Source of the DNA: Daldinia sp. FL1419
Taxonomy: Eukaryota > Ascomycota > Sordariomycetes > Xylariales > Hypoxylaceae
Assembly: GCA_025201765.1 (NCBI GenBank)
Contig: MU623378.1
Location: forward strand, 124,001 to 188,000
Reading direction: 5' to 3'
DNA: 64,000 nt
Each line of letters opens with the position of its first letter. The first letter of the stretch is position 1. Positions 35,824-47,259 of this stretch are shown one piece after another. The position numbers and the translations under genes are program-made. The notes beneath the pieces were generated by a model that saw only the letters and a program-made list of their open reading frames with translations, was not told where the DNA came from and did no database searches.

Positions 35824-37146
35824 ATGGTAGACGTAACCACGCCCTTCCGCCTCTCGCGGAAAAAGTACGCCATAGTAGGCACCGGCGGGCGCGCGATATT
35901 CTTCTACACGGCCATCGCGCAGGACTACGCCAAAACGTCCTGCATAGTCGGCCTCTGCGACACGAATCAGACTCGCATGAACTTCGCCAACACCAAGCTT
36001 GAGTCTCTCGGTCACGGTGCGGTCCCCACTTTTCCCGCCGCCGACTTCGAGCGCATGGTCCGCGAGACCCAGCCCGACGAGGTCATTGTCACGACTATCG
36101 ATCGCACGCACAACATCTACATCACCAAAGCGCTTGATCTAGGTTGCAACGTCGTCACCGAGAAACCCATGACGATTGATGCGCCGCGGTGTCGTGAGAT
36201 ATTCGACGCCGTAGAGCGGAATCCGGGACGACAAGTGCGCGTCACGTTTAACTACCGGTATGCGCCGCACAATACCAAGGTCTACGAGCTCCTGCGCTCG
36301 GGGGCGATTGGAAAAGTGACGAGCGTGCACTTCGAGTGGATGCTAAACACATCGCACGGTGCGGATTACTTCCGGCGCTGGCACCGGGACAAGCGCAATA
36401 GCGGCGGGTTACTCGTGCACAAGAGCACCCATCATTTCGACCTGGTGAACTTCTGGTTGAGAACCCGGCCGCAGACCGTCTACGCGCAAGGCGATCTCAA
36501 GTTTTACGGGCGCGAAAACGCCGAACTACGGGGTGTCGCCCCAGGTGCGTTTTATACGCGCGCCCACGGCAACGAGAATTCTAGGCAAGACCCGTTTGCG
36601 CTACATTTGGAAGACCACCCACAGCTCAAGGCTATGTATCTCGACGCTGAGCATGAAGATGCATATTACCGGGACCAGAGTGTGTTTGGGGACGGGATTA
36701 GCATCGAAGATACGATGAACTTGCTTGTTCGGTACCGCAATGGCGCTGTGTTGACGTATTCCCTAACGGCGTATGCGCCGTGGGAGGGGTTTCGGGTAAG
36801 CTTCAACGGGACAGGAGGACGATTGGAGATGGAAGTGGTGGAGAATAGCTACGTAAATTCGGGCGGCGATCAAGCGACGGAAGGGTCTCTAGAGAAGAGA
36901 ACAATTATCCTACGCAGGCTATTCGAGAAGCCGCAGGAAATTGAAATCACGGATGGTGTCGGTGCCCATGGGGGCGGTGACACGGTATTATTGAACGATT
37001 TATTCGGCGAGCCGACAACTGATGAGTACATGCGAGCCGCCAGCCACGTCGACGGTGCCTTGTCTATATTAACTGGTATCGCCGCCAATCGATCCATCGC
37101 CACGGGACAAGTAGTCAACGTGGATGATGTGCTAAACATATCATGA
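35824..37146 (+). CDS. Gfo/Idh/MocA-family NAD(P)-dependent oxidoreductase
   Basis: Single exon, 440 aa. I chose ATG 35824; a longer frame from 35770 has only a GTG. The N-terminal Rossmann domain starts with KYAIVGTGGRA (14-24, dinucleotide-binding GxGGR loop). The conserved VVTEKPMT follows at about 114-121 (Glu-Lys-Pro, Lys being the usual catalytic/cofactor residue). The substrate domain contains VTFNYRYAPHN, the loop RWHRDKRNSGGLLVHKSTHH and the HHFDL motif, where the His-X2-Asp type pair normally handles the sugar hydroxyl. Family members oxidise or reduce inositols, sugars and related polyols in the cytosol. This one has an insertion around the AHGNENSRQD segment and is larger than the bacterial average (about 340). 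Substrate is unknown. The neighbouring transporter suggests a small import-and-oxidise unit. Codon use is clearly GC-rich compared with neighbours. Confidence 0.9.
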   Translation: MVDVTTPFRLSRKKYAIVGTGGRAIFFYTAIAQDYAKTSCIVGLCDTNQTRMNFANTKLESLGHGAVPTFPAADFERMVRETQPDEVIVTTIDRTHNIYITKALDLGCNVVTEKPMTIDAPRCREIFDAVERNPGRQVRVTFNYRYAPHNTKVYELLRSGAIGKVTSVHFEWMLNTSHGADYFRRWHRDKRNSGGLLVHKSTHHFDLVNFWLRTRPQTVYAQGDLKFYGRENAELRGVAPGAFYTRAHGNENSRQDPFALHLEDHPQLKAMYLDAEHEDAYYRDQSVFGDGISIEDTMNLLVRYRNGAVLTYSLTAYAPWEGFRVSFNGTGGRLEMEVVENSYVNSGGDQATEGSLEKRTIILRRLFEKPQEIEITDGVGAHGGGDTVLLNDLFGEPTTDEYMRAASHVDGALSILTGIAANRSIATGQVVNVDDVLNIS

Positions 37147-37441
37147 AAGAAGAAACTGTATATATAATTAGTAGGTAGCATGCGCCTATGAATAGGTCAC
37201 GAAGTTGACGACTCATGCAATGAACCCGAAGTACCCTTAATAAAGAATTGGCGTGGCTTGAAGCCTTGACTATTAAAATGTCAATTCACATCAAAAGGTG
37301 ATGCAGACGTACTTGGAATGCTAATAGACATATGCATGCGCCCAGGGCCCTATTATGGGTATCGAAACTATTGCCTAACTCCCCTACGCCCATTTTCCAT
37401 AATTCCGAATTGTTTATGCTGTAGGAAACCAACACAGGAAA

Positions 37442-39240
37442 TTAGATACCGGCGAACGTAGTGCCGATGTAGTTCGCTCCGCATACCGCAGCCTTCTCTT
37501 CCTCATTCAAGTAAACGCCCCATTGCCTTAGCTGCTCAAGAGTAGCGTTCGATCGAACGGCAACCCATCCTTCTCCGAGGACGTTTTGAGGATTCGACAC
37601 GCCATTACCCTCACCTCGCTCTTTGGAGAGGATGCCGAACCGCAGAGCAACTTCAGTAACGGTGACGAGAATACTAATAATTATGAGAATAATAACAATC
37701 CACGTGATAGCGCTCATCTTCGCATCAGCGACCGAATCAGATAATATCTCGGCAAGGTCGAGGAAGACGCGGCATCGTTCGTTAAGTACCTTCGTGCGCA
37801 GGTCGATCTCTAGATATTCACGAATAGCAACATAAAGTGGATGCAACGTAGGTTCAGAATCCCAGAAGAAATTAGGAACGTCAAGAATATTCGATGCTAT
37901 TGTAGCCAGTCAGTCCCTATATATATATATGATCTCGAGGGCCTATATCACTTACAAAGATTAATGTCAACGCGGCTCTTGAACAAACGACCGAGAATCT
38001 TCACTATCTCAGTTCGTGTCATGTTGAGCTCTCCGGTAAGAGCTAGCCGTTTCGGTACGTCTTGTGCGTTCAACATAGTTTCGGACATGCGCTCTTCGAA
38101 AAAGCAGAGCTTGGTGCTCTGTGCGATAGCATGGCTGATGGTGAGTTTGACCATATGGTCTGACCGCGGAAGTAACGTAATCATATCGTTGAAAATACGC
38201 GGCCTCTTGACATCGGCATTGTACTCAAAATGGAACTCCTCCGTTTCAACGTCGCTTTGCTCAAGGGGACGCGCAACGAGCGGCGTTCCGGTGTCCGTCT
38301 CGGCAAACGTAATATCAGCTAGAATAGCCTTTTCTTGCGCTTCGGTGAAATTCCAAAATACGACAACGCCGTACGAAAAAACGAACATCTCGGCAAATTG
38401 TTTAGCATCAGGTGCGAGCCGATTGACGGGGCTTAAGGACTGGTGTTCTTGAGAATTGTGACTTTGAATATCCCGACCCCGATCTTCAGATATGGATTGG
38501 TAGCTACCATTCTCCTGGTTGGGACTTCCGCTTCGGTCGTTATAGGAATACTCGTCGTAGTAGCCCATATGTTCGTCTCTCTGTTCGCTTCGCTCGATCT
38601 CGAGATCCAAAACCGTCTTGCCCGTGCCGGGAGTTTTGAGTATCGGTCGACTCCTCACGCGGTATCCGTCCACGCCAGAGAGCAGCGGTAGATGATATAC
38701 AGTATAAAGACAATCGTCGTAAAGTTTTGTCTTGGCGTCATGTTTCTTGCGGAGAAATTCTGAAGTTGATTTCATCTTGTAAGACTGCGCCGTGCAGTAG
38801 GCCGTAAGCCTCGACAGTTTCTCCGTCCTTTCAAATTTGGGTAGCCGTTCGGCGTAACTCTTCCCACGTAGCCCGCCTCTCTTTCTTAACACGTCTAATT
38901 CTTCGTCCTTCAAGGGCCTCGACTCGTCCTCGCGAAAAGCAGATTCAGCTTCTTCGTCAGGCCCTTCTAAATCGTCGACGGTCTCGGGCAATAGAACTAA
39001 TTTTTCGCTAATTCTGGTGGTTCGTGACGGCATGTTGTGCTGCCCTGTGCGCGATGCAAGACTAGGAAGGCCACCTCCGCTCACGCGTCGCACACTGGGA
39101 ATAGTACGGGGGCCTCGTTGTGGAGGGATACGCGGCTGACCAGATGGGATTTCAGAATTATATTGTAGAACGTTATCGACGGATATAAAGCGCATCGGCG
39201 AACGGCCAGATGCCCCGCGAGGATCTCCTTTCGCCGCCAT
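37442..39240 (-). CDS. Rmd1-like DUF155 membrane protein
   Basis: Minus strand: exon 1 39240..37956, exon 2 37896..37442, giving 579 aa. The 59-nt intron (GTAAGT..CAATAG) splits a conserved segment; joining gives RVDINLSSNILDVPNFFWDS, typical of the DUF155/Rmd1 family. The N-terminal 110 residues are Arg/Ser/Pro-rich and disordered. A conserved block LTAYCTAQSYKMKSTSEFLR and YDDCLYTVYHLPLL lies at about 150-200. The DUF155 core with SYGVVVFWNF and the acidic FHFEYN runs from about 290 to 520. One membrane segment near the end (AITWIVIILIIISILVTVTE) anchors it. Yeast Rmd1/Rmd8 were found as required for meiotic nuclear division; related proteins act at mitochondria or other membranes. The molecular activity is unknown. 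Confidence 0.9.
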
Positions 39241-41469
39241 GTTTGTGTTTTGCGTAGCGGATCGCCGGATACACTTAACCTAGGTAAATTGGCCGTGATG
39301 TACCAATGAGTGTACACGACAGGTCCTTATTATAATAGCTTTTCTCTTAACTCTCTTAACTGACGAATCTAACTCAAAATCTCGACAGGGTATTTTTCTA
39401 TCGGTGTTGGTATTCGCATCGGAGTAGGATATTCGGCAAGTTATTCGAATTCAGGAGTCGAGGTTTGTTTATCAAAGCTCGGTTCAAGAAAATTAGCCGT
39501 CGAATGGGCTTGGAGATTTAGAGAGGTCGCTCTACTATCAGGTTTTACCAAAAAACAGAAACAAAAAAGACCTAGGAAATGGATAGCACGCTCAAGTATG
39601 ACAGATGAAACCCTAGTATAGTGGACCTTGGATGCTAAATAAAGGACAATTGAAGAAATAATGGAAACGATTGAAGCTTTGCAGGTTGCATGACGTATCG
39701 GTTTGCCGGAAGATTCAAAAAGCTCGGATAGCTGCCGAAATTATCGATAAACTTTTATATGGGGCTACACCTAGGTATGACTAAGCAATCTCCCCCTTTT
39801 TCCCTTTTTTTTTTTTTTTTCTTCTCAAAAAGGGGCCAACCACACCTGCCGTAACGTAGCTTAATAAGTCGAACGATTTTAATCTTTAATATAACTTTCT
39901 ATCATATCACGGGCCTTTTATTTATTATCGTACAGTCTTCTAACCTTATAACCCAATAGCCATTGATCCTCTTGAAGTGGTGATACCTAGTTAATCCCAA
40001 ATGTTGCTCAAGTTAGTTATCGAGAAGTTTCGTGCGGCAAAACCATACCATTCAGAAAAAGTATTAAAGAAATAGGACACTGTCACTTCTCACTTCCATT
40101 GAAAGCCCAATGTATTCAGGCAATGTGAAATGGCTATCTTCTAGAAACATATAAGCCATTCTTCCAGATTCTTGTACCGGATTTAGAACCTTTCAAGGAG
40201 CGGCAAAGCCCCCAAGGTCTGTCTAGCATTCTATGGGCTAGGAGTTTTCAGACTTTAATCGGCATGAATTACCATTAGTAAGTTAAACAATTACGCTTTC
40301 ATAAGAGGTAGATAATTCTCAGCATGCTAGCTGCGTTGGACTCTGCTTGAGTATGTGCGCCATCTTGCCGCCCCTTTTTGAAGCGTGATTCTAGCTCGAG
40401 CCATCTAGAATGATAATCCCAATCCTGAATACTTGGAAACGTAGATACCTATCTAGGTAGGTACCTATTTATGAACATCGTTACACTCTGCAATAGTGAA
40501 CATGTCTAGCTGTGGAATAACGCTACATAATGACAGCTATGCTATAGCTACGCACAAAGGCTTATATTTCCTAGGAGCTTTCAGATGATCTGTGATTTTA
40601 CTTGCAATGTAGAAGCGAGATAGATGTGTGATGTTAGATTAGGTGTAATCAAGCGTCTAGGTCAGTTCCTATGAACGTGATATACCCGTGATACTAATGG
40701 TTGGCGGGTATACTCAGGTACAATCAGTGCAATAACGGGTGGCATGCATTGGGGAATAAAAAACTATCCAAGGCAAGTATCTTTGTCTTTCTACGTGTAC
40801 TCTTTGATTCTAAGTACAATAACTTGTTGAAGGCACCATGCCCCTAGACCATTTCGAGATAACTAAGCTCCTGTTTTGATATGTGAAAAAACTCAGGAGT
40901 TGTTAACAAACAGCCATACCCTCGCCTGCTTCCTATTAAACTACCTTGTGATACCTCCTCATACTATAATGATAGGAAGTACCTTAGTCGCTTAGGGATA
41001 ATTGGCTTTTGGGCAGTTGCATAGACCAAATTCACTATCCCCGTCACGAAGCTCCACATCCTTCGGGGGACAAACATTTTTAGTGACGTTTATAGTCGCA
41101 TATACGTAAATAGGGGGCGTAGTATATTCGTCTTTATAGTCATATATGCGCCTCTAAACGACACTAAGACGTACGTACCTTAGAGTCATCATGCAAGAAC
41201 AGCAGGTACACAGTAGATCGAGGGGTGTTATTGGGTCAACTGAGCAGGAGGACGAGCTAGTTTTTTCTAGTGCTCCTCTTGAAGCTCATCATAAGTTTCT
41301 TTCTTACCATCCCCCCCCTCCTTTCCTAGGATTCTTCAACCCTCCACATCTTTTCAAACTTCAAGGGAATTTCAAAACATTCCACTCGCTTTCCAAGTTT
41401 CTTCCAAGAGCTCAAGACCCAGCACATTCATTTCCCTATAGTATATTTAAACAGTATACATTAGACGAT
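39241..41469. other. Intergenic, no gene supported
   Basis: Over 2.2 kb without a recognisable gene. A T-rich run lies near 39800-39822, and GATACCTATCTAGGTAGGTACC (one dispersed element) near 40445-40466. A frame runs open from ATG 41191 into the next gene, but its 5' part is unlike a protein start. TATATTTAAA at about 41442 could be a TATA-like element for the gene starting at 41470. Confidence 0.45.
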
Positions 41470-42641
41470 ATGATTTTTTTTAGTCCCCTATCTGCGGCTT
41501 CGGTGGCTTTTGCTACCTTGGCTTTCGCCGGGTTAGGGGCCGCGAGACAGCCCCAGCCAAGGAGCTTGAGCTCAGTCTCAACAGCGAGTGAACCTCTGGT
41601 TCCCATGGAGTTGCTACCACTCTTTAATTCGGTAAGTTTCTGAACAGATGAAACGACGAGCAATATATAGTCTTTTTAACCCTCCTTATCAAATGCGTCT
41701 TTGGTCTTGGCGACTTACATGATACTAATTATTATTTCATCCCTAGGAATCGGGGCTCGGTGGAGATGGTCTGAATCTTTTCCTGGAAGCACCGTCTGCA
41801 TCTACCTTGCCGACGAATACGTCTATCTCTTCGGATAGACCAGGCGTTGATATCATGGACATCATGTTCCCCCACCCGCCGAATCCTCCCGAACGGGACC
41901 ACGTCTTTGACGCGGACATCGAACCCGGAAACGCGAGCCCCACTCCGGAGGAAGACGGAGCAGCGGCTTACAACCGCGACCACCCACGCCACCAGATCCC
42001 CCCCTTCGTTGTATTCCGCTCACAAAACTCGCGCCCTCAGATCTATAGCCGCAATGAAATATGGCAAGCGCTAGAGGATGCGCAGGGCGATATGTCCGTT
42101 GCCCGTGACGGCTCAGACCGAGTGATGGGGCCAGCTTGGCCGCGCCGCCTAGGATTCCGAAGGCCTGAAAACATAGGCGATGCCGCGGGCGCCGTAATTG
42201 AGTTCCCAATTGGTGCCCATGGCCGTGACCTAGCCCGTAAGTAGTATTCTTATCTCCCTTATAAATCCTTTCCCTATGAGCGAAGTATGTTGTGACAACT
42301 AGTCGAAATACCCTCACACCCACGAAGGAACTCGTATGCGTACAAATTCATATACCCCTTACTCTACGTAACCTCCCGAGAAGCATACTAATGTTCGTCT
42401 TTTTATAGTCTCACGTCTTACCAGCGACGATTTAGTCTTAAGGGATCGAGTCACTTTCATCTCCGACAACCGTGGAATCTACTATACAGGCGTTGTCCGG
42501 TACACGAGCGAGACAACCTACGTCTACGGCCGCCCGCATGGATGGCACTCGTTCCAGCGAGGTCGTGAGGCGACACGCAACATCGCTCGTCGCGGCGTCG
42601 GTGCTATTCGTCGAGCTTGGAACCGCTGGCTAGGTTACTGA
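41470..42641 (+). CDS. Secreted RNase N1/T1-like protein lacking catalytic histidines and cysteines
   Basis: Join 41470..41631, 41747..42236 and 42409..42641, giving 294 aa. The first 25 residues are a signal peptide ending near GLGAA. I prefer ATG 41470 to the in-frame ATG 41191 for this reason. Residues about 55-135 are Pro/Asp-rich and disordered. The part from about 135 follows the order of a microbial RNase N1/T1 domain: a helix (YSRNEIWQALEDA), a WPRRLGF segment where the family has a Pro-His start, VIEFPI (the Glu strand), LRDRVTFI (the Arg strand) and GVVRYTSE where the family has a Thr-His-Thr. Glu and Arg of the active site are present; both usual histidines are Arg and Tyr. I see no Cys in the mature protein, whereas T1 enzymes carry disulfides. 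The C-terminus adds an Arg-rich helix (RRGVGAIRRAWNRWL). Likely a non-catalytic binding protein or effector; function is unproven. Confidence 0.65.
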
Positions 42642-43871
42642 CATGGTAGCCATGTGGGTCCGGACGGCTAAGCTCGCTTGCCTACGAGTATACGACCTAG
42701 ATACGGCCATTAGTGTTTCTCATTTTCTCAAGTTTAATGATACCCTTTTATTTTCGGTGGTGCCTGGCGTTTGCGTTTGAGACGGCTAATAGGGGTCCGC
42801 GAAGGCTCATTTTTTTTCTAGTTAGCAACGATTGTGATTTATGCGTGGTTTTTCTTCGTTAGGTAGTTAGATCTCGTCGTATCATAGATACTATCAAGAG
42901 ATCGAGAAATGTCTTCATGTGGCTGATCTATGTTTACCCGGGTTTTGTGATATAAAGGAATATGTATACTATGTAACCTCCAATAGATTGTCATGTTCGG
43001 TGTCTAACGTTTTATCTCACGACATGATACTGGGATCTCTAGATGTTCTCCTCGCACTCTGGCCCCTGGGTAACAAAGGTGATGATGGGTACGTTGGCTC
43101 CCTAGATGTGATTGGCGGAAATTCTTCGCGCTGTTGGGATGGCGGGTCGCTTTGATGCTTCTTGAAGCTGTAATTGGCCCATATAGATGGGGCTATCACA
43201 TTTAGCGCAATTAGAATACAGACATGATATCAAACAATTACGGTTACTTAGACGTATTTATTTATGGACTCAACAATATTATATGCCTTTTTTCCCTTTG
43301 AGCGCATGAACTTACTACAGCTTACCAGAGTTTCCTAGGGTTGGGACACTATAAAGGATGACTTGAGTAAATAGCTCTTTATATACTGGCTGATGCTTGA
43401 AATGTCTAGCAGTAGTGATTATCACCTTATGTAATAACAGAATGTTCTTTAGGAACTGAAATCTCGGATAAAGGCTGGCATTTATTCCATAGGGAAGCTC
43501 TCGATGGTTAAGCTATGTAGTCGATATCTATTATGTCTCTGGTTTGGAGATTATTAGGTGAGAATCCTTTGAGAAAAAGCAACGAAACTTGTTAACCTAT
43601 TAGTCTCACATAGTCTCACGAAAGTTTCATAATACAATAACATTATGCCTTATCTAGCCATGGTAAAAACCATACCTAAGCTGAGTCTACCGTTAACTTA
43701 GCAAGCTCTAGCAATAGCTAGTAGGTATGTAATTTTCCGTATCCCTATGAACAAATATACAGCTGACTCCCTATAGTAATCCACCCCTTTCCCAGCCATC
43801 CTTTTCCATCAATCCGATACGGCGTCTCTAATTAACTATTATAGTATATCCGGGTGAACGGGCCGGTCCTT
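42642..43871. other. Intergenic, convergent gene ends
   Basis: Spacer between the 3' ends of the RNase-like gene and chk1. An open frame at 42919-43155 has no recognisable feature. Confidence 0.5.
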
Positions 43872-45557
43872 CTAGTCTTCCGGCTTATAGACGCCGTCTT
43901 TGCACAGCAGCACAATCTTCTTGAAGAATCGTCTCCACTCCAGCGGATCACCCTTGACTTTGACAAATCGCACCTCGAGTAGTTCCTGCGACTCGGGGAG
44001 GCGGTATCTGTCGACTAGGATCTCCCCGTGTAGCCCTTGCTTACGATCGTCAACCGTCCTAACTTTGAAGGTTGTCACGTGGTCTCCTTGGCCGACGTAC
44101 GGTGGTCCCGGTGGCAGCGGCACGTTGAGGTTGTGCAATGCGTCGCTGAGCATCTGAACGAGTAGCTGCGGCGGCATGTGTGAGAAGAACCTGGTGAATG
44201 GATGCGCGGGAACGATGTCCTTGAAGTGTCGCGCGTGCTGTGTTAGGCTGAGCGGTACGCCTCGCGTCTGCGAGAATTGGCTCATGGAAGGTTCCTCGGC
44301 TAGGGCGTCGAAGAAGTGACTAGATTGCGTTGGCAATGCTACATCTGCCCGAGATACGGGTTGTGTAGAAGATATGGCTACGGTACGGATAACTGGTCTT
44401 TCCCAGTCAAACAGAACGTCGTTAATTGGCGTTTCCGGTTGAGTGGAAGGCATTCTATGAGATGAGCCGCTATCTATATCCATAGAGTCTGGTGATTGCG
44501 ATTGGCTTTGTGATGAGGGGGCTCTTTGGCTGAAGTCTATGTGTAAGTTTTCTAGCATCTTTGTTGCTAGGTTGATGGGATCGTTGATCTGACCGTCGGC
44601 AGCCAGGAATTTGTTGTGGCGGGTGTACCAAGGGTGTTGGCGTATTTGAGTAAACGAGAATCGCCTTTTCGGTTCGATACTCATCATGCCTCTGAGCAAT
44701 GAATGGGCTTCTGGAGGAATTTTGGACCACAGGGTGTCTGTACTTCGACCATTCGTCTTCTTATACTCCTGATATTCCCAACTCTGTGAGGTTGGCTCAT
44801 CCCACGGTGTGTTCCCTACAAGGAGGACGAACAGGATGACACCACAGGACCAGATATCCACCAATTCGGCTGAGTATTTAGTCACTTCACTAGACTTCCT
44901 ATCTACTCGGCCGCACGCTAAGACCTCAGGAGCGACATACGGCGGACTGCCGCACATTGTCGTGCTCAGCTTCCTCTGGCCCTTGTATTCGAACATTGTT
45001 GCCATGCCGAAATCCGCTAGTTTCAGGTTCCCGTTTCCTGACATTAAAATGTTTTCCGGCTTCAGATCTCGATGTGCAACCCCTTTGGAATGCATGAAGC
45101 TTACGCCGCTGATGAGTTGGTAAAAATAGACCTGGGCGATATCTTCCGTGACGCCTACATCTGCCTCAATTTTGTCGAAGAGGTCACCTCCCTCGGCATA
45201 CTCCATTGCTATCCATCTCCAGATGCTGTCTTCTCCAGTCGCAAACCATTCAATCACATTTGGGTGTTGGCCGATGTGAGAATGTAAGGACACTTCCATA
45301 GCAATCTGCTTTGTAGAGATGCGACCCTGTTTAACTGCATAGCCCTTATGGATCAGCTTGACCGCAAAGACTGGTGTTTGCGCATCTAAAGGTATGGCTT
45401 TTTTGATTCTATAGTGTATTAGTGAGTAATTGAAGTGGAGACGACGGAATAAAAGGTGTAAGTGAGCTCACGATGCATATGCTCCTCTTCCGATCGTCTT
45501 GGATATGAATCGGAAAGGAAGGTCATCCGGTAGAGGATCTAACTGAGACTGTATCAT
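43872..45557 (-). CDS. chk1: Checkpoint kinase Chk1
   Basis: Minus strand: exon 1 45557..45472, exon 2 45408..43872, giving 540 aa. The 63-nt intron (GTGAGC..TATAG) lies within the glycine loop, so the first exon is required: IGRGAYAS then IKKA. Ser/Thr kinase motifs follow: VFAVKLIHKG (ATP-binding Lys), MEYAEGGDLFDKIEAD, AHRDLKPENIL (catalytic loop), LADFGMAT, and CGSPPYVAPEVLA (activation segment and APE). The CGSPPYVAPE context and the GDLFDKIE loop are typical of Chk1 rather than Chk2; there is no FHA domain. The C-terminal 250 residues hold a Ser/Gln-rich linker with several SQ sites (potential Rad3/ATR targets), then a Chk1-type regulatory end (GEILVDRYRL, EWRRFFKKIV). Chk1 delays mitosis after DNA damage by inhibiting Cdc25. 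Divergent from the E2 gene, with cell-cycle motifs between them. Confidence 0.93.
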
Positions 45558-45802
45558 TTTGATTTAGTAATTTGAATTTCTGCTCGGTGACTTTCAGATA
45601 AAATGATTTGTTCAGATGTTCAGATGAGATCAATTGTATGTATTGGTAAATCGCCAAGCGAATCATGCATGGACATGTAGCGACTTGAACCTCAAATACG
45701 GATATCTGGTTCAACGACGCGGGATATGATCAACCAATAAATTAGGAATTCATATTTGGGAAGGAAGAAATTGGGAAAAAACATACCATGATTAATTTAT
45801 AA

Positions 45803-45808
45803 ACGCGT
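45803..45808. promoter_or_regulatory. MCB-like site ACGCGT
   Basis: Exact MluI cell-cycle box, the binding core of the yeast MBF complex. It is followed within 8 bases by TCGCGTT, a second related core. Presence is seen; function is inferred from yeast. Confidence 0.5.
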
Positions 45809-45878
45809 CTTTGTCGCGTTGAAATATTAATTAAAAATTGAGTCAAGACTGTGTAGATGTTTTTGTTTGAGGTTGTCT

Positions 45879-45886
45879 CGCGAAAA
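45879..45886 (+). promoter_or_regulatory. SCB-like site CGCGAAAA
   Basis: Matches the SBF/E2F-type core CRCGAAA. It lies about 70 bases from the MCB-like site in the same divergent promoter. Confidence 0.45.
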
Positions 45887-46593
45887 AGGAAGCTTATTGG
45901 CTACAAATGGCTTTTAGCGGGTAATGCACCCCGCAGAGGCCATTAAACCCCCTGTCACCGTGGCCAAAGTTGCTGCTGTTGCCTTAATGGTGGCTCATTA
46001 GCAAGCAAACCAGAGCCCAGCTGCCCAGTAAGATAAGGCTTAAGTTAAGATAAGAGAGAAGAGCAATATGATATGGTCCAGTGCAACGGCGCTACTAAGA
46101 ACAGGGGTCCAGCGACCCCGTCGCGGTTGCCATAGGAGTTTCGGCTTGCGGTTGGCGGTTGGCGGGGACAAGCGGCCAAACCGTTGTTTACAAAATTCAC
46201 AATCGCTTCGTAGATCCTGCCTCGCTTTCACTTTTCCTAAATTCTGCATCTCGTCACTTTCCTATCGTTACATACCTATCCTAAGAAAACAAATAGTTAG
46301 TATCAAAGAGGTTCGTGAATAGCATTCCTCAACCCTCGAGTTTCTTTCTGTCTTTTACTGGAACTTTTATCGATCGGGTGTGGTGTACTTCTAGACCTTT
46401 CAACGCTTAACAGCCGCTACATTCCAGTTCAATTCGCTCCATCTACTTTCTCCTTCCACAATCCATTGACTGCGGCACGTCCGAATCGAGTAAAATCCGA
46501 TTTGGCCTTCGTTTAACTTACCTTACTTCCCGCGTCTGCAGGGGAATTTGTCTGTCTCTGTTCTCCGCCGATCGAGATTAATCCGTATTCAAG

Positions 46594-47259
46594 ATGGACT
46601 ACACAGCTGAGGATAGTCAAAATTCTGCACCTGGTAGCGTCCTAGCAGCCAAGGTCGGCGGTACACGGAAGGGTCCCGATGCACAGAGTGTGACGAAAAG
46701 GTATGTCGTAGTGATCATCGCTCCCAATTTACATCCGTCGATCATACCTTGTGCTAATAATTTGTAGATTGCAGACAGAGTTAATGCAATTGATGACCTC
46801 TCCTGCTCCCGGTGTTTCTGCCTTTCCTTCAGCAGATGGAAACCTGATGTCTTGGTCTGCAACAATCGAGGGTCCCGACGACACACCGTACGCTGGTCTT
46901 ACCTTTAAGCTGTCATTTGCTTTCCCGACCAACTACCCTTACGCTCCACCCACGGTCTTATTCAAGACACCTATCTACCACCCCAACGTAGACTTTTCCG
47001 GCCGTATTTGTCTAGATATCTTAAAGGACAAGTGGACTGCTGCGTACAACGTTCAGACCGTACTTCTAAGCTTGCAAAGTTTGCTTGGAGAACCCAACAA
47101 GTAAGTTATTTTACGCCCCGCTTACAGGTTTTATCGTACTAACAGGTGTGTTATAGCTCTTCTCCGTTAAACGGGGAGGCTGCGGAGCTATGGGATAAGG
47201 ATGCGGAGGAGTTCAAGAAAAAGGTTCTAGGCCGTCACCGCGACGTTGACGACGATTAG
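46594..47259 (+). CDS. ubc11: UbcH10/Ubc11-type ubiquitin-conjugating enzyme (APC/C E2)
   Basis: Join 46594..46700, 46768..47100 and 47157..47259, giving 180 aa. The first 35 residues are a flexible extension, as in UbcH10 (UBE2C). The UBC fold follows: LMQLMTSPAPGVSAFPS, the WSATIEGPDDTPYAGL segment, FPTNYPYAPPTVLF, and the active-site block IYHPNVDFSGRICLDILKDK with HPN and the catalytic Cys at about 117. It ends with LLSLQSLLGEPNNSSPLNGEAAELW. The sequence and N-terminal extension point to the E2 that primes ubiquitin on cyclin B and securin for the anaphase-promoting complex. Introns are 67 and 56 nt. It is divergent from chk1 and convergent with eL31. Confidence 0.92.

Larger units (their letters stand above)
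45558..46593. promoter_or_regulatory. Divergent chk1 / UbcH10-type E2 promoter
   Basis: About 1 kb between two divergent start codons, with no gene inside. It contains an MCB site and an SCB-like site on the chk1 side. The E2 side has a long pyrimidine-rich stretch (46330-46590) that resembles a transcribed leader. Confidence 0.6.

Noticed and set aside
41191..41469. Upstream extension of the RNase-like protein
   Set aside because: An in-frame ATG exists, but the signal peptide starts at 41470 and the extension would bury it.
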